From: Kribbella aluminosa
GTDB lineage: Bacteria; Actinomycetota; Actinomycetes; Propionibacteriales; Kribbellaceae
Reading direction: 5' to 3'
DNA length: 64,000 nucleotides
NCBI RefSeq assembly: GCF_017876295.1
Contig: NZ_JAGINT010000001.1
Coordinates: forward strand, 4,340,001-4,404,000
Shown: positions 32,479-41,329 of the stretch, piece after piece
How positions within the stretch are numbered: position 1 is the first letter of the stretch
How the letters are laid out: every line of letters begins with the position of its first letter
The notes under the pieces: generated by a model
Told to the model about the DNA's origin: nothing
What the model saw: only the letters and a program-made list of their open reading frames with translations
The model's database searches: none
Translations under genes and position numbers: made by a program

Positions 32479-34629
32479 ATGGCAGACAAGACGAACGCTT
32501 CCCAAGGCACCGGAGCCGCGCCCGCTGTGGACAGCCCGGACGCCATCCGCAACGTGGTGCTGGTCGGTCCGTCGGGCGCCGGCAAGACCACCCTCGTCGA
32601 GGCCCTGCTGGTGGCCTCCGGAGTCCTGAACAGACCCGGCACCGTCGTCGACGGAACCACCGTGTGCGACTTCGACGACGCCGAGATCCGCCAGCAGCGT
32701 TCGGTGGGCCTGTCGCTGGCGTCGCTCCCGCACGACGGTGTCTCAGGAAAAGTGAAGGTGAACCTGATCGACACGCCCGGGTACGCCGATTTCGTCGGCG
32801 AGCTGCGGGCCGGGCTGCGCGCCGCGGACTGTGCGCTGTTCGTGATCTCGGCGAGCGAGGGCGTCGACGAGCCGACCCGCTCCGTCTGGCAGGAATGCCA
32901 GGAGGTCGGGATGCCGCGCGCCGTGGTGATCACCAAGCTCGACCACGCCCGGGCGAACTACCAGAACGCGCTGGCCACCGCGCAGGCGGCGTTCGGCGAC
33001 AAGGTCCTGCCCCTGTACCTGCCCGCCGGCGACGGGCTGATCGGTTTGCTCACCCAGTCGTACTACGAGTACTCGGACGGCAAGCGCTCCACGTCCGCGC
33101 CGGACCCGTCGTACGCGGACCAGGTCGAGGAGCTCCGCGGCACGCTGATCGAGGGCATCATCGAGGAGTCCGAGGACGAGTCGCTGATGGACCGGTACCT
33201 CGGCGGCGAGGAGATCGACCAGAAGGTGCTGATCGAGGACCTCGAGCGGGCGGTCGCCCGGGGCTCGTTCTTCCCGGTCGTCCCGGTCTGCAGCGCCTCG
33301 GGTATCGGCACCTACGAGCTGCTCGAGGTGATCACCAGCGGGTTCCCGTCGCCGCCCGAGCACACCATCCCGGAAGCCTTCAACCCGCACGGAGTGGCCC
33401 GGAAGGGCCTGGTCTGCGCCCCGGACGGGCCGCTGCTCGCCGAGGTGGTGAAGACGACGTCCGACCCGTACGTCGGGAGGGTCAGCCTGGTCCGGGTGTT
33501 CTCCGGCACCATCAGGCCCGACGCGACGGTCCACGTGTCGGGCCATTTCACGTCCTTCTTCGGTGACCACAACGGAGCGTCGCACGGGCACGAGGACCAC
33601 GACGAGGACGAGCGGATCGGCACGCTCTCGTTCCCGCTCGGCAAGACCCAGCGCCCGGCCGGTGAGGTGCTCGCCGGCGACCTGTGCGCGATCGGCCGGC
33701 TGACCCGCGCGGAGACCGGCGACTCGCTGTCCGACAAGGCTGATCCGCTGCTGCTGAAACCGTGGACGATGCCGGAGCCGTTGCTGCCGATCGCCGTCCA
33801 GGCGCACGCCAAGACCGACGAGGACAAGCTCGGCGCCGGCCTGCAGCGACTCGCCGCGGAGGACCCGACGCTGCGGATCGAGCAGAACCCGGAAACCCAC
33901 CAGATCGTGCTCTGGTGCATGGGCGAGGCGCACTCGGACGTCGTACTGGACGCGCTCGCGAACCGGTACGGCGTGACCGTGGACACCGTCGAGCTCCGGG
34001 TGCCGCTGCGGGAGACGTTCGGCGGCCCGGCCAAGGGGCACGGGCGGCACGTCAAGCAGTCCGGCGGTCACGGGCAGTACGCCGTCTGCGACATCGAGGT
34101 CGAGCCGCTGCCGGAGGGCGCCGGGTTCGAGTTCGTCGACAAGGTGGTCGGCGGGGCGGTGCCGCGGCAGTTCATCCCGAGCGTGGAGAAGGGCGTCCGG
34201 GCGCAGATGGAGAAGGGCGTCGGGGGCGGGTACCCGATGGTCGACATCCGGGTCACCTTGCGCGACGGGAAGTCGCACAGCGTCGACTCGTCCGACATGG
34301 CGTTCCAGATGGCCGGCGGGCTGGCGCTACGGGAGGCGGCGGCCGCGTCCCGGGTGGCGATGCTCGAGCCGGTGGACCTGGTCTCGGTCCTGGTACCGGA
34401 CGAGCTGGTCGGCGCGGTGATGAGCGACCTGTCCGGGCGCCGCGGACGGCTGCTCGGGACCGACAAGGTCGGCGAGAACCGCACCCTGGTGAAGGCCGAG
34501 GTGCCGCAGGTGGAGATCACCCGCTACACCATCGACCTGCGCTCGCTGGCCCACGGCGCGGCGTCGTTCAGCCGCGAGTTCTCCCACTACGAGGCGATGC
34601 CGGAGTCGGTTTCGTCGAAGCTCAAGTAG
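32479..34629 (+). CDS. fusA2: Elongation factor G-like protein (EF-G2)
   Basis: 716 residues. GTPase motifs: G1 GPSGAGKTTLVEALL near 30, G3 DTPGYADFVGELRAG near 95, and G4 ITKLDHARANY. Domains II to V follow in the EF-G order (RIGTLSFPLGKTQRPAGEVL; the domain IV stretch GGHGQYAVCDIEVEPLPEGA; FQMAGGLALREAAAASRVAM). The early region is shorter and lacks parts typical of canonical EF-G, as in actinobacterial EF-G2, which binds GTP and ribosomes weakly and is not a replacement for FusA. A strong ribosome binding site (CCAGGAGGAACGTC-ATG) is present. Its 3' end overlaps the convergent ATPase gene by 43 bases. Confidence 0.9.
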   Translation: MADKTNASQGTGAAPAVDSPDAIRNVVLVGPSGAGKTTLVEALLVASGVLNRPGTVVDGTTVCDFDDAEIRQQRSVGLSLASLPHDGVSGKVKVNLIDTPGYADFVGELRAGLRAADCALFVISASEGVDEPTRSVWQECQEVGMPRAVVITKLDHARANYQNALATAQAAFGDKVLPLYLPAGDGLIGLLTQSYYEYSDGKRSTSAPDPSYADQVEELRGTLIEGIIEESEDESLMDRYLGGEEIDQKVLIEDLERAVARGSFFPVVPVCSASGIGTYELLEVITSGFPSPPEHTIPEAFNPHGVARKGLVCAPDGPLLAEVVKTTSDPYVGRVSLVRVFSGTIRPDATVHVSGHFTSFFGDHNGASHGHEDHDEDERIGTLSFPLGKTQRPAGEVLAGDLCAIGRLTRAETGDSLSDKADPLLLKPWTMPEPLLPIAVQAHAKTDEDKLGAGLQRLAAEDPTLRIEQNPETHQIVLWCMGEAHSDVVLDALANRYGVTVDTVELRVPLRETFGGPAKGHGRHVKQSGGHGQYAVCDIEVEPLPEGAGFEFVDKVVGGAVPRQFIPSVEKGVRAQMEKGVGGGYPMVDIRVTLRDGKSHSVDSSDMAFQMAGGLALREAAAASRVAMLEPVDLVSVLVPDELVGAVMSDLSGRRGRLLGTDKVGENRTLVKAEVPQVEITRYTIDLRSLAHGAASFSREFSHYEAMPESVSSKLK

Positions 34630-35879
34630 TCAGGCTTGTTGAGGCGGCGGCGTACGTCGCGGGATTTGAGGTACGCCGCCACGTCGTCGTACCGCTCGCT
34701 CTGGTTGGCGAACTCGATGTACGAGCGGACCCGGTGCAGCCAGTCGAGGGTCGACGGCTTCACCGCGGCGAGCGCGTCGGTCAGGTGCTGCATCCCGAGC
34801 GGCGGCTCGCCACCGGTGGACAGCGCCTCGTCGATCACCTTGTCGACGCCGCGCTCGATCAGCGCACGCAGGTCCGCGCCGCTGAACATCGCGGTCTGCG
34901 CGGCGAGCGCCTTCAGGTCGAGCCCGTCGGCCGGCACCTCCCGGGTCAGTACGCCGAGGATGTCCGCGCGCGCGGGCTCGTCCGGCGGCGGTACGAAGAT
35001 CACCCGGTCGAACCGTCCCGGCCGGAGCATCGCCTCGTCCACGTCCCACGGCGCGTTGCTCGCGGCGAGCACCAGCAGGCCTTCGTTCTCGGAGCCGATC
35101 GCGTCCATTTCCTGCAGCAGTACGTCGACCAGCCGCCGCGCCTCGGACCCGCCGTGCTTGTGCCGGGCGAACGCCAGCGCGTCCAGCTCGTCGAGGAACA
35201 GCACGCACGGCCCGTTCGCGCGGGCTCGCTCGAAGGCCTCGTGCAGGTTCCGCTCGGAGACGCCGAGGTACGGGTCCATCACGTCCTCGATCCGGACGTT
35301 GATGAACGGCAGCCCGCACTCCCCCGCGGTCGCCCGCGCCAGCAGCGTCTTGCCGCAACCGGGAGGGCCGTACAGCATCACGCCGCCGCCGGACTTCCGC
35401 CCGTACTTCTCGTACAGCTCCGGCCTGCTCTGCGGGAGGATCACCATCCGGTGGATGACCCGCTTGATCTCGTCCATGCCGCCGACCTGGTCGAAGGTGG
35501 TGGTCTCCAACACCTGCTCCTGCTCGTACGGCGTCTCCGCCTCGGGACCGACCTTGATCCGGACGCCGCTGCGCTCCGCGATCATCCCGTCGACGAGCTG
35601 CTGCAGCCGCCCGGTGCCCTCGACGACGCCGCGCTGGCGGGCCGCTTCGAGCAGGTTCCGCAGCAGGGCGAGCCGCCCGTTCGCCGCGGCCAGCTCCCCC
35701 ACCGGTACGAACTGGTCGTCGGGCAGGCCCTGGTGGTCCAGGAGTACGACGTACTGGTCGAGGGCCTCATCGGTCGCGCCCACGACGGTCAGCGACTCCG
35801 CCAGCACCAGCCGCAGCAGTACGTCCTCCGGGTTCGCCTCGACCGCCTTTCGCAAGGCGTCGATCCGGTTGTTACTCAT
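34587..35879 (-). CDS. AAA+ ATPase with N-terminal TPR-like region
   Basis: 430 residues. Residues 1-100 are helical and TPR-like (LRKAVEANPEDVLLRLVLAE). The AAA+ core has Walker A YGPPGCGKTLLARATAG near 178, Walker B VLFLDELDALAF near 235, and the sensor and arginine-finger stretch NAPWDVDEAMLRPGRFDRVI. It resembles single-ring CDC48/Vps4-type AAA proteins. The start at 35879 overlaps the stop of the TPR protein upstream (ATGA), so they are co-translated; an ATG at 35888 is also in frame. Three genes (37197 to 34587) form one operon. Probable role: remodelling of a protein partner brought by the TPR protein. Confidence 0.85.
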   Translation of the reverse strand: MSNNRIDALRKAVEANPEDVLLRLVLAESLTVVGATDEALDQYVVLLDHQGLPDDQFVPVGELAAANGRLALLRNLLEAARQRGVVEGTGRLQQLVDGMIAERSGVRIKVGPEAETPYEQEQVLETTTFDQVGGMDEIKRVIHRMVILPQSRPELYEKYGRKSGGGVMLYGPPGCGKTLLARATAGECGLPFINVRIEDVMDPYLGVSERNLHEAFERARANGPCVLFLDELDALAFARHKHGGSEARRLVDVLLQEMDAIGSENEGLLVLAASNAPWDVDEAMLRPGRFDRVIFVPPPDEPARADILGVLTREVPADGLDLKALAAQTAMFSGADLRALIERGVDKVIDEALSTGGEPPLGMQHLTDALAAVKPSTLDWLHRVRSYIEFANQSERYDDVAAYLKSRDVRRRLNKPDYLSFDETDSGIAS

Positions 35880-36751
35880 GAGCCCCATCTCCGGTTGATC
35901 CAGCGGCGGACGAGTGGCGGGACGACCCAGGAGTACACGCAGAACACGAGCCAGATCATCGCGAACGCGAACGACAACGGGCCGAGGCCGACGGCGCGGA
36001 GGCCGTAGATCACCACGACCGCGCCGACCCAGACGACCAGCGGGTTCACCCGGGCGAACGGCCGCAGCGGCAGCATCAGCGGGTGGTTGAACAGCTTCGC
36101 CTCGCGGGCGGCCGCGCGCAGATCCTCGTCACCCGGCTGCGCGGCGGCGGCCGAGCGGAGCGAGTCGTACCCGGCGCGGGAGTCACCGGTCAGCATCGAC
36201 GCCGTACCGTGCAAGGCGCGCGCATTCGGGTCCTCGGGGTCGTACGCGAGCGCTTCGGAGCTGTGGCGGTGCATGTCGCGGTCCTTGCCGAGCGCGAACG
36301 CCACCTGCGCGCGGGCCGCCGACACCGCCACGCTCTCCGGCGCGTGCGACGCGGCCCGCTCGACCAGTGCGCCCGCCTTCTCCGCCTGCCCGGCGGCGAG
36401 GCACACGTGTGCGTAACCGATCAGCAGGTCCGGGTCGTTCGGGTCGAGGCTCAGCCCCTGCAGGAACGCCGCCTCGGCCTCGGGCAGCCGGCCCTCCGAC
36501 CGCAGCGACGACCCGAGCACGTGCAGCATCGCCGGGAACGGTCCGTGCTGCGCCAGGCCGTCCCGCAGTACGTCGACGGCCTCCGCGTTCCGTTCGAGGG
36601 CGTGCAGGGCCGCACCTCGGAACAGGTACGCGCGGTAGTCGAGAGCCTCGTCGCCGGACAGGCCCTGCAGCTCGTCGAGAACCCGCTCGGGGCGGGCGAT
36701 CCGCAACCAGTGCGCGGCCATCTGCAGGCGGGACTCGCTCGGATCGTTCAC
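35876..36751 (-). CDS. Tetratricopeptide-repeat membrane protein
   Basis: 291 residues from a GTG that overlaps the preceding stop (GTGA). At least four TPR units are visible (ALHALERNAEAVDVLRDGLA; SLRSEGRLPEAEAAFLQGLS, LDPND; AHVCLAAGQAEKAGALVERA; LAYDPEDPNARALHGTASML). The C-terminus has two membrane helices (VVWVGAVVVIYGLRAVGLG; SFAFAMIWLVFCVYSWVVP) and a basic tail. The TPR part should be cytoplasmic and may recruit the AAA+ ATPase encoded next. Middle gene of a three-gene operon. Confidence 0.8.
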   Translation of the reverse strand: MNDPSESRLQMAAHWLRIARPERVLDELQGLSGDEALDYRAYLFRGAALHALERNAEAVDVLRDGLAQHGPFPAMLHVLGSSLRSEGRLPEAEAAFLQGLSLDPNDPDLLIGYAHVCLAAGQAEKAGALVERAASHAPESVAVSAARAQVAFALGKDRDMHRHSSEALAYDPEDPNARALHGTASMLTGDSRAGYDSLRSAAAAQPGDEDLRAAAREAKLFNHPLMLPLRPFARVNPLVVWVGAVVVIYGLRAVGLGPLSFAFAMIWLVFCVYSWVVPPLVRRWINRRWGS

Positions 36752-37197
36752 CAGATCACCGTCACCAGGAGGAGGATCAAGGCCTCGGCGATCGCGCCAC
36801 CGATCGTCGCCGCGATTCCCACGCCCCACAGCGAACCGTACTCCGCACCACGCAACTGGAACGCCCGGTCCATCGGCCGCTGCAGCCGGATCTGCGCCAT
36901 GCAGCACAGCACCGCCACCACCCGGATCCCGACCCGGAGCCCCGACGTGATCCCGGAGTCGGCGTACAGCAGCAGGAACACGGCGACCACCACGACCAGG
37001 CCGGCGAGCCCGGACAGCAGGATCAGCCGGCGCTTCGCGGCGTCCACACCGAGCCGACCCGCGTTCAGGTAGGCGACCACGGTGGACGCGATCACGCCGC
37101 CGAAGAACGCGACGTACGTCTGGGACATCAGCCGCCAGGGGCGGACCGACATGTTCACGCCGGCGCCGATGGTCGGGCGCAGGAGATCGTCCGGCAT
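36748..37197 (-). CDS. Hypothetical small membrane protein
   Basis: 149 residues with four predicted membrane segments (YVAFFGGVIASTVVAYL; LILLSGLAGLVVVVAVFLLL; VGIRVVAVLCCMAQI; GVGIAATIGGAIAEALILLL). First gene of the operon with the TPR protein and the AAA+ ATPase. The start at 37197 has AGGAG 4-5 bases upstream. No family recognised; it may be the membrane anchor or the client of the TPR-ATPase pair. Confidence 0.7.
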   Translation of the reverse strand: MPDDLLRPTIGAGVNMSVRPWRLMSQTYVAFFGGVIASTVVAYLNAGRLGVDAAKRRLILLSGLAGLVVVVAVFLLLYADSGITSGLRVGIRVVAVLCCMAQIRLQRPMDRAFQLRGAEYGSLWGVGIAATIGGAIAEALILLLVTVIW

Positions 37198-37260
37198 CGG
37201 GCTCCTAGGAGGACAACTGTGCTGGGCAGGTTCGGCTCGCGCAGTGTATAGCCTGGGCGG

Positions 37261-37668
37261 ATGAGCGAGAACTGCCTCTTCTGCGGGATCGTGGCCGGCA
37301 CCATCCCCTCCACCCGGGTCGCGGAGACGGATCGCGCGATCGCCTTCATGGACATCGCGCCGGCGACCCCCGGACACCTGCTGGTGATCCCGCGCGCGCA
37401 CTCGACCGACCTCCGCGAGGCCGCCCCCGAGGACCTGACCGCGGCCACCCTGCTCGCCCAGTCCCTGGTCGGCCGCGTCATCGACCGCCTCGACGGCGCC
37501 ACGGGTGCGAATCTGCTGAGCTGCATCGGCGCCGACGCCTGGCAGAGCGTCTTCCACACCCACCTGCACGTCATCCCCCGCTACCCGAACGACCCGATGG
37601 TCCTCCCGTGGAAGCCGGAGTCCGGCGACCTGGACGAGATCAAGGCCGTGCACGAAAAGCTCATCTAG
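37261..37668 (+). CDS. HIT family nucleotide-binding protein (HinT-like)
   Basis: 135 residues: CLFCGIVAGTIPSTRVAETD at the start, PATPGHLLVIPRAHSTDLRE, and the catalytic histidine triad in VFHTHLHVIPRYPNDPM near 103. It hydrolyses AMP-linked substrates such as aminoacyl-adenylates or nucleoside phosphoramidates. A TATAGCCT lies just before the start and there is no ribosome binding site, suggesting a leaderless message. Its 3' end overlaps the convergent pimA gene by 8 bases. Confidence 0.88.
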   Translation: MSENCLFCGIVAGTIPSTRVAETDRAIAFMDIAPATPGHLLVIPRAHSTDLREAAPEDLTAATLLAQSLVGRVIDRLDGATGANLLSCIGADAWQSVFHTHLHVIPRYPNDPMVLPWKPESGDLDEIKAVHEKLI

Positions 37669-38758
37669 CGACGAGCTCGTACACGGACAGCAATTCCGGG
37701 AGCAGGACCGACCAGTCATAACGCGGTACGGCGGCCAGGCCCGCGGACCGGAGCCGCTCGCGTTCTTCGGGGCGACGGAGCAGCCGGAGCGCGCGGGCGG
37801 CCAGCTCGGGTACGTTGCCGGGCTCGAACAGCTCGCCCAGGTCGCCGCCGTCCAGCACCTGGCGGAACGCGGCCAGGTCGCTCGCCAGCACCGGTGCGCC
37901 CGCAGCCATCGCCTCGAGCAGCACGATGCCGAAGCTTTCCCCGCCGAGGTGCGGCGCGACGTACAGGTCGGACACGGCGAGCATGTCGGCGCGGGCCTCG
38001 TCGTCGATCGCGCCGAGGAACAGCACGTTGTCGCGGTACCGCGACGGCAGGGAGCGGCGCGCCTCGTCCGCCTGGCCCGACCCGGCGACGAGGATCTTCA
38101 GCCGCGGCCGCTCGGCCAGCAGCAGCGGTACGGCGTCGAGCAGGACGCCGAGCCCCTTACGGTGCTCGTCCAGCCGGCCGAGGAAGCTGATCGTGCCGTC
38201 CGCGCCCATCCACTCCGCGCGCGGGCTGCCCTTGAAGCGGGCGGTGTAGAGGCCGTTCGGGATCACCACGGCCTCGCCGCCGATGTGCTGCACCATCATC
38301 GAGCGGGCGTTCTCCGAGACCGCGATCCGCGCGTCGATCTTCTCCAGCGCCGGGCGCAGCAGGCCGGCCGCCACGCTCATCGCCCGGGACCGCACCTGCC
38401 AGGTGTGGAACGTCGCCACGAACGGCCCGTCCGCGGACCAGAGCGCGATGATCGACGCGCTCGGCGTGGTGGGCTCGTGCACGTGCACCACGTCGAAGTT
38501 CCCGTCGGCGAGCCAGTTCTTCACCCGGGCCGCCGTACGGGGGCCGAACGTCACGCGGGCGACCGACCCGTTGTACGGTACGCCGACCGCGCGGCCGGAG
38601 GAGACGACGTACGGCGGAGCTGTGTCGGCATCGTCGACCGGTGCGAGGACGGACACCTCGTGCCCGAGGGCGAGCAGCGCCTCGGCGAGGTCGCGGACGT
38701 GGTTCTGCACCCCGCCGGGCGTACCCAGCGAGTACGGGCACACCACGCCGATCCTCAC
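37661..38758 (-). CDS. pimA: Phosphatidyl-myo-inositol mannosyltransferase PimA
   Basis: 365 residues, GT4 glycosyltransferase. The N-terminus MRIGVVCPYSLGTPGGVQNH carries the acceptor-binding GG-Q-NH of PimA, VHVHEPTTPSASIIAL the inositol-site His and Glu, and HLGGESFGIVLLEAMAAGAP the E-x7-E GDP-mannose site. It transfers the first mannose to phosphatidylinositol at the inner face of the membrane. It lies 10 bases downstream of patA in the order pgsA-patA-pimA, as in mycobacteria, which supports the assignment. Confidence 0.92.
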   Translation of the reverse strand: MRIGVVCPYSLGTPGGVQNHVRDLAEALLALGHEVSVLAPVDDADTAPPYVVSSGRAVGVPYNGSVARVTFGPRTAARVKNWLADGNFDVVHVHEPTTPSASIIALWSADGPFVATFHTWQVRSRAMSVAAGLLRPALEKIDARIAVSENARSMMVQHIGGEAVVIPNGLYTARFKGSPRAEWMGADGTISFLGRLDEHRKGLGVLLDAVPLLLAERPRLKILVAGSGQADEARRSLPSRYRDNVLFLGAIDDEARADMLAVSDLYVAPHLGGESFGIVLLEAMAAGAPVLASDLAAFRQVLDGGDLGELFEPGNVPELAARALRLLRRPEERERLRSAGLAAVPRYDWSVLLPELLSVYELVAR

Positions 38759-38768
38759 ACCTGGATTC

Positions 38769-39638
38769 TTACTGGTCGAGGAAGATCCGCTGCAGCATGT
38801 GCCAGTCGCCGGGGTGCTCGGCGATCCCCGCGGCGAACGCGTCGGCGCACCGCTGGGTCATCGCGGCCGTGCCGCCGTCCGGCTCGATCGCGTCGTGGAA
38901 CGTGATCACCAGCTCGGGTCCGTCGTAGTGCAGGGTCGCCGGAATCAGCGGCGCGCCCGTCTTGAGGCTCAGCGCGGCCGGCCCGGCCGGCATCCGCGAC
39001 GGGCGGCCGAAGAACGTCACCGGGACGCCGCGCTCGGACAGGTCCCGATCGGCCACCAGGCAGACGAATCCGCCCGCCCGCAGCCGGTCCGCGAGTACCG
39101 CCGTCGGGTCCTCGTCGCCGCCGGTGAGCGGCAGCACCTCCATGCCGAGCTTCTTGCGGTACTCGATGAAGCGGTCGAACAGGGACTCCGGCTGCAGGCG
39201 CTCCGCGACCGTCGACACCGGCATCCCGGTCAGGCCGGCCCAGGCGCCCGCGTGGTCGTAGTTCGCCAGGTGCGGCAGCGCGCAGATCACACCCTGCCCG
39301 GCGGCGTACGCGTCCCGCAGCAGCTTCTCGTTGACCGTCCGCACCCGGCCGACGATCTGCTCGTCGGACCATTCCGGCAGCCGGAACGCCTCCTGCCAGT
39401 AGCGCAGGTACGAGCGCATCCCGGCCCGGGTCAGCGCGTCCAGCTCGGCGTCGGTGGCCTCCGGGCGTACGGCGGCCAGGTTGCCGCGCAGCCGCCGTAC
39501 GCCGCGGCTGTTGCGGGCGTAGGTACGGTCGGCCGCCTTCGTGAACAGCCAGGTCACGGTCCGCTCGGGCAACCGCCGTACCAGGGTCCAGGCGAGCGCG
39601 AACGCCAGGTCGACGGCCCGCTGCCGGGCGGCGGCCAT
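38769..39638 (-). CDS. patA: Phosphatidylinositol mannoside acyltransferase (PatA)
   Basis: 289 residues of the LPLAT/HtrB family. The catalytic H-x4-D is HLANYD in ICALPHLANYDHAGAWAG near 128. Further typical blocks are FVCLVADRDLSERGVPVTFF and GPAALSLKTGAPLIPATLHY. It acylates the mannose of PIM. The start at 39638 shares its A with the pgsA stop (TGATG), so it is coupled to it. It is embedded between pgsA and pimA exactly as Rv2611c in M. tuberculosis. Confidence 0.9.
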   Translation of the reverse strand: MAAARQRAVDLAFALAWTLVRRLPERTVTWLFTKAADRTYARNSRGVRRLRGNLAAVRPEATDAELDALTRAGMRSYLRYWQEAFRLPEWSDEQIVGRVRTVNEKLLRDAYAAGQGVICALPHLANYDHAGAWAGLTGMPVSTVAERLQPESLFDRFIEYRKKLGMEVLPLTGGDEDPTAVLADRLRAGGFVCLVADRDLSERGVPVTFFGRPSRMPAGPAALSLKTGAPLIPATLHYDGPELVITFHDAIEPDGGTAAMTQRCADAFAAGIAEHPGDWHMLQRIFLDQ

Positions 39639-40273
39639 CAGGACTCGAGGTCGTTCTTCGCCGGGTCGGACATGACCTGTTTGCGGACCGAGAGCGAGCG
39701 CTGGATCACCGTGATCGTGCTCGCGACGGCGACGTACCAGATCACCAGCTCGAGCAGGATCGGCAGGTCGAAGACGTCCGAGAAGAACGCCAGGATCAGC
39801 GTGAACACCAGCCGGTCGGCGCGCTCGGCGAGACCGCCGCTGGCCTTCAGGCCGAGGCTCTCCGCCTTGGCCCGCGCGTACGACGTGACCGCGCCCATGA
39901 CCAGCGCCCACAGCGTCACCGCGGCCATCAGGGTGGAGTCGCCGGCCCGCGAGTTCGCGTAGTACATCACGAGGCCGCCGTAGATCGCGCCGTCGGCGAT
40001 CCGGTCCAGCGTCGAGTCGAGGAACGAGCCCCATTTCGAGGACGTCCCCGAGGTCCGGGCCATGTGGCCGTCGATCAGGTCGGAGAACACGAACAGCGTG
40101 ATCACCACGACGCCGATCCACAGCTGCCCGCGCGGGAAGAAGATCAGCGCACCGGCGGACACCCCGATGGTGCCGACGAGCGTGACCATGTCGGCGGTCA
40201 CGCCGAGCTTGAGCAGGAGGGTGGCGATCGGCGTGATCACCTTGGTCCAGAACTGCCGGAATCTGTTAAGCAT
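39638..40273 (-). CDS. pgsA: Phosphatidylinositol phosphate synthase (CDP-alcohol phosphatidyltransferase)
   Basis: 211 residues, multi-pass membrane protein. The CDP-alcohol transferase signature is complete: DLIDGHMARTSG, then WGSFLDSTLDRIADG (D-G-x2-A-R-x8-G-x3-D-x3-D). The neighbours (patA, pimA) identify it as the inositol-phosphate enzyme (PgsA1 type), which makes phosphatidylinositol phosphate from CDP-diacylglycerol. ATG 40273 (MLNRFRQFWTKVITPIATLL) matches the family start; upstream in-frame starts at 40306 and beyond are rejected because they run into the divergent lipoprotein promoter. Confidence 0.9.
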   Translation of the reverse strand: MLNRFRQFWTKVITPIATLLLKLGVTADMVTLVGTIGVSAGALIFFPRGQLWIGVVVITLFVFSDLIDGHMARTSGTSSKWGSFLDSTLDRIADGAIYGGLVMYYANSRAGDSTLMAAVTLWALVMGAVTSYARAKAESLGLKASGGLAERADRLVFTLILAFFSDVFDLPILLELVIWYVAVASTITVIQRSLSVRKQVMSDPAKNDLES

Positions 40274-40380
40274 GGCAGCGCGATCGTAGTTCACCAGGAT
40301 CACCATCAGGTGAAGAGGCACGGCTTTCGGCCTGCGGTGAAGCCTCCCAGGCGCGATGCTGGGTCTGGAGGAGGTGACGC

Positions 40381-41328
40381 ATGCCACGACGACTGGCCGG
40401 TGCGCTCGTTCTCCTGCTCCTCACCAGCGGGTGTGCGGTGGCTCAGCGCGCGAACGGCACAACGCCGCGGCCCGCGCTGCCCACCACGGTGGTCCCGACC
40501 GCGGTCGCTCCCCCACAGGCCGAGGGCCTCGACGGTACGGCGGGAGCGCCCGGACCGCAGGTGTGTACGGCGATCTCCCGGACGCTGGCAGCCCGGCTGA
40601 ATCATCCCGTCGCCGCGAAGCCGAACGCGTGGAACGACGGCGGCCTCCCCGCGATGGACCTGTGCACGCTGCTCGTCGACGGGCGCGCGGTCACGATCGG
40701 TGTCAGCGCCCTGCCGAGCCGGCCGGACTCGCTCGTCCGGCTGATGAAGGGCGCCGGCGGGGTGGACTCGCTGCCCGAGCTCGGACCGGAGGCCCTGATC
40801 GGCGAGTCCCGCCTGGTGTTCCACGCCGACGGCCACGCGGTCCGGGTCACGCCGGCCGGCGGTATCGACCTCGGTACGCCGGACGGCATCAACCGGGCCA
40901 CGGCCGTCGCGATCGCCGAGGCCGCGCGGGACGCCGTACCGCGGAGTCTGCGGCCCGCGCGTCAGGTCGACGAGACGTGCCAGCTATCCAACTCGGCGGC
41001 CGAGCGGTTCGTCCGCGCGCAGGTGCAACTGCGACGCGACTACCGCGTGAAGGGCGCCCTCACGTGCATCTGGGGAACCCGCGACGCCACGGTCTCGATC
41101 GTCGAAGCCTTCGGCCAGAAGACGATCCCCGAAACCCAGCAGATCCCCCCACCCCAGTTCGCCCCACTGGGCGACCCCGGCTACTACCTCCCCGAAACCC
41201 CCGAACTCGTCTTCCGCCAGGGCCGCCGAGTAGTCCGCGTCACCGCCCTCACCGACCCACCCCAGCCGGTAAGCCTCGACACCCTGACGACGTTGGTCGA
41301 CCCAATGCTCCCGTTGTTCCTGCGCTGA
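40381..41328 (+). CDS. Lipoprotein of unknown function
   Basis: 315 residues. The signal peptide MPRRLAGALVLLLLTSGCAV has a lipobox (LTSGC), so the mature protein is lipid-anchored outside the membrane. A Pro/Ala linker is followed by two similar domains of about 120 residues (VCTAISRTLAARLNHPVAAK; TCQLSNSAAERFVRAQVQLR), each with Cys residues that could form disulfides. A strong ribosome binding site (GGAGGAGGTGACGC-ATG). It is inserted on the plus strand between the HIT gene and pgsA, which are adjacent in mycobacteria, and so splits the PIM operon. No family recognised. Confidence 0.75.
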   Translation: MPRRLAGALVLLLLTSGCAVAQRANGTTPRPALPTTVVPTAVAPPQAEGLDGTAGAPGPQVCTAISRTLAARLNHPVAAKPNAWNDGGLPAMDLCTLLVDGRAVTIGVSALPSRPDSLVRLMKGAGGVDSLPELGPEALIGESRLVFHADGHAVRVTPAGGIDLGTPDGINRATAVAIAEAARDAVPRSLRPARQVDETCQLSNSAAERFVRAQVQLRRDYRVKGALTCIWGTRDATVSIVEAFGQKTIPETQQIPPPQFAPLGDPGYYLPETPELVFRQGRRVVRVTALTDPPQPVSLDTLTTLVDPMLPLFLR

Positions 41329-41329
41329 C

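Noticed and set aside
41104..41250. CCC-rich stretch near the end of the lipoprotein gene as a possible repeat or CRISPR-like array
   Set aside because: It is ordinary coding sequence with C-biased codons; no regular spacing or repeat unit.
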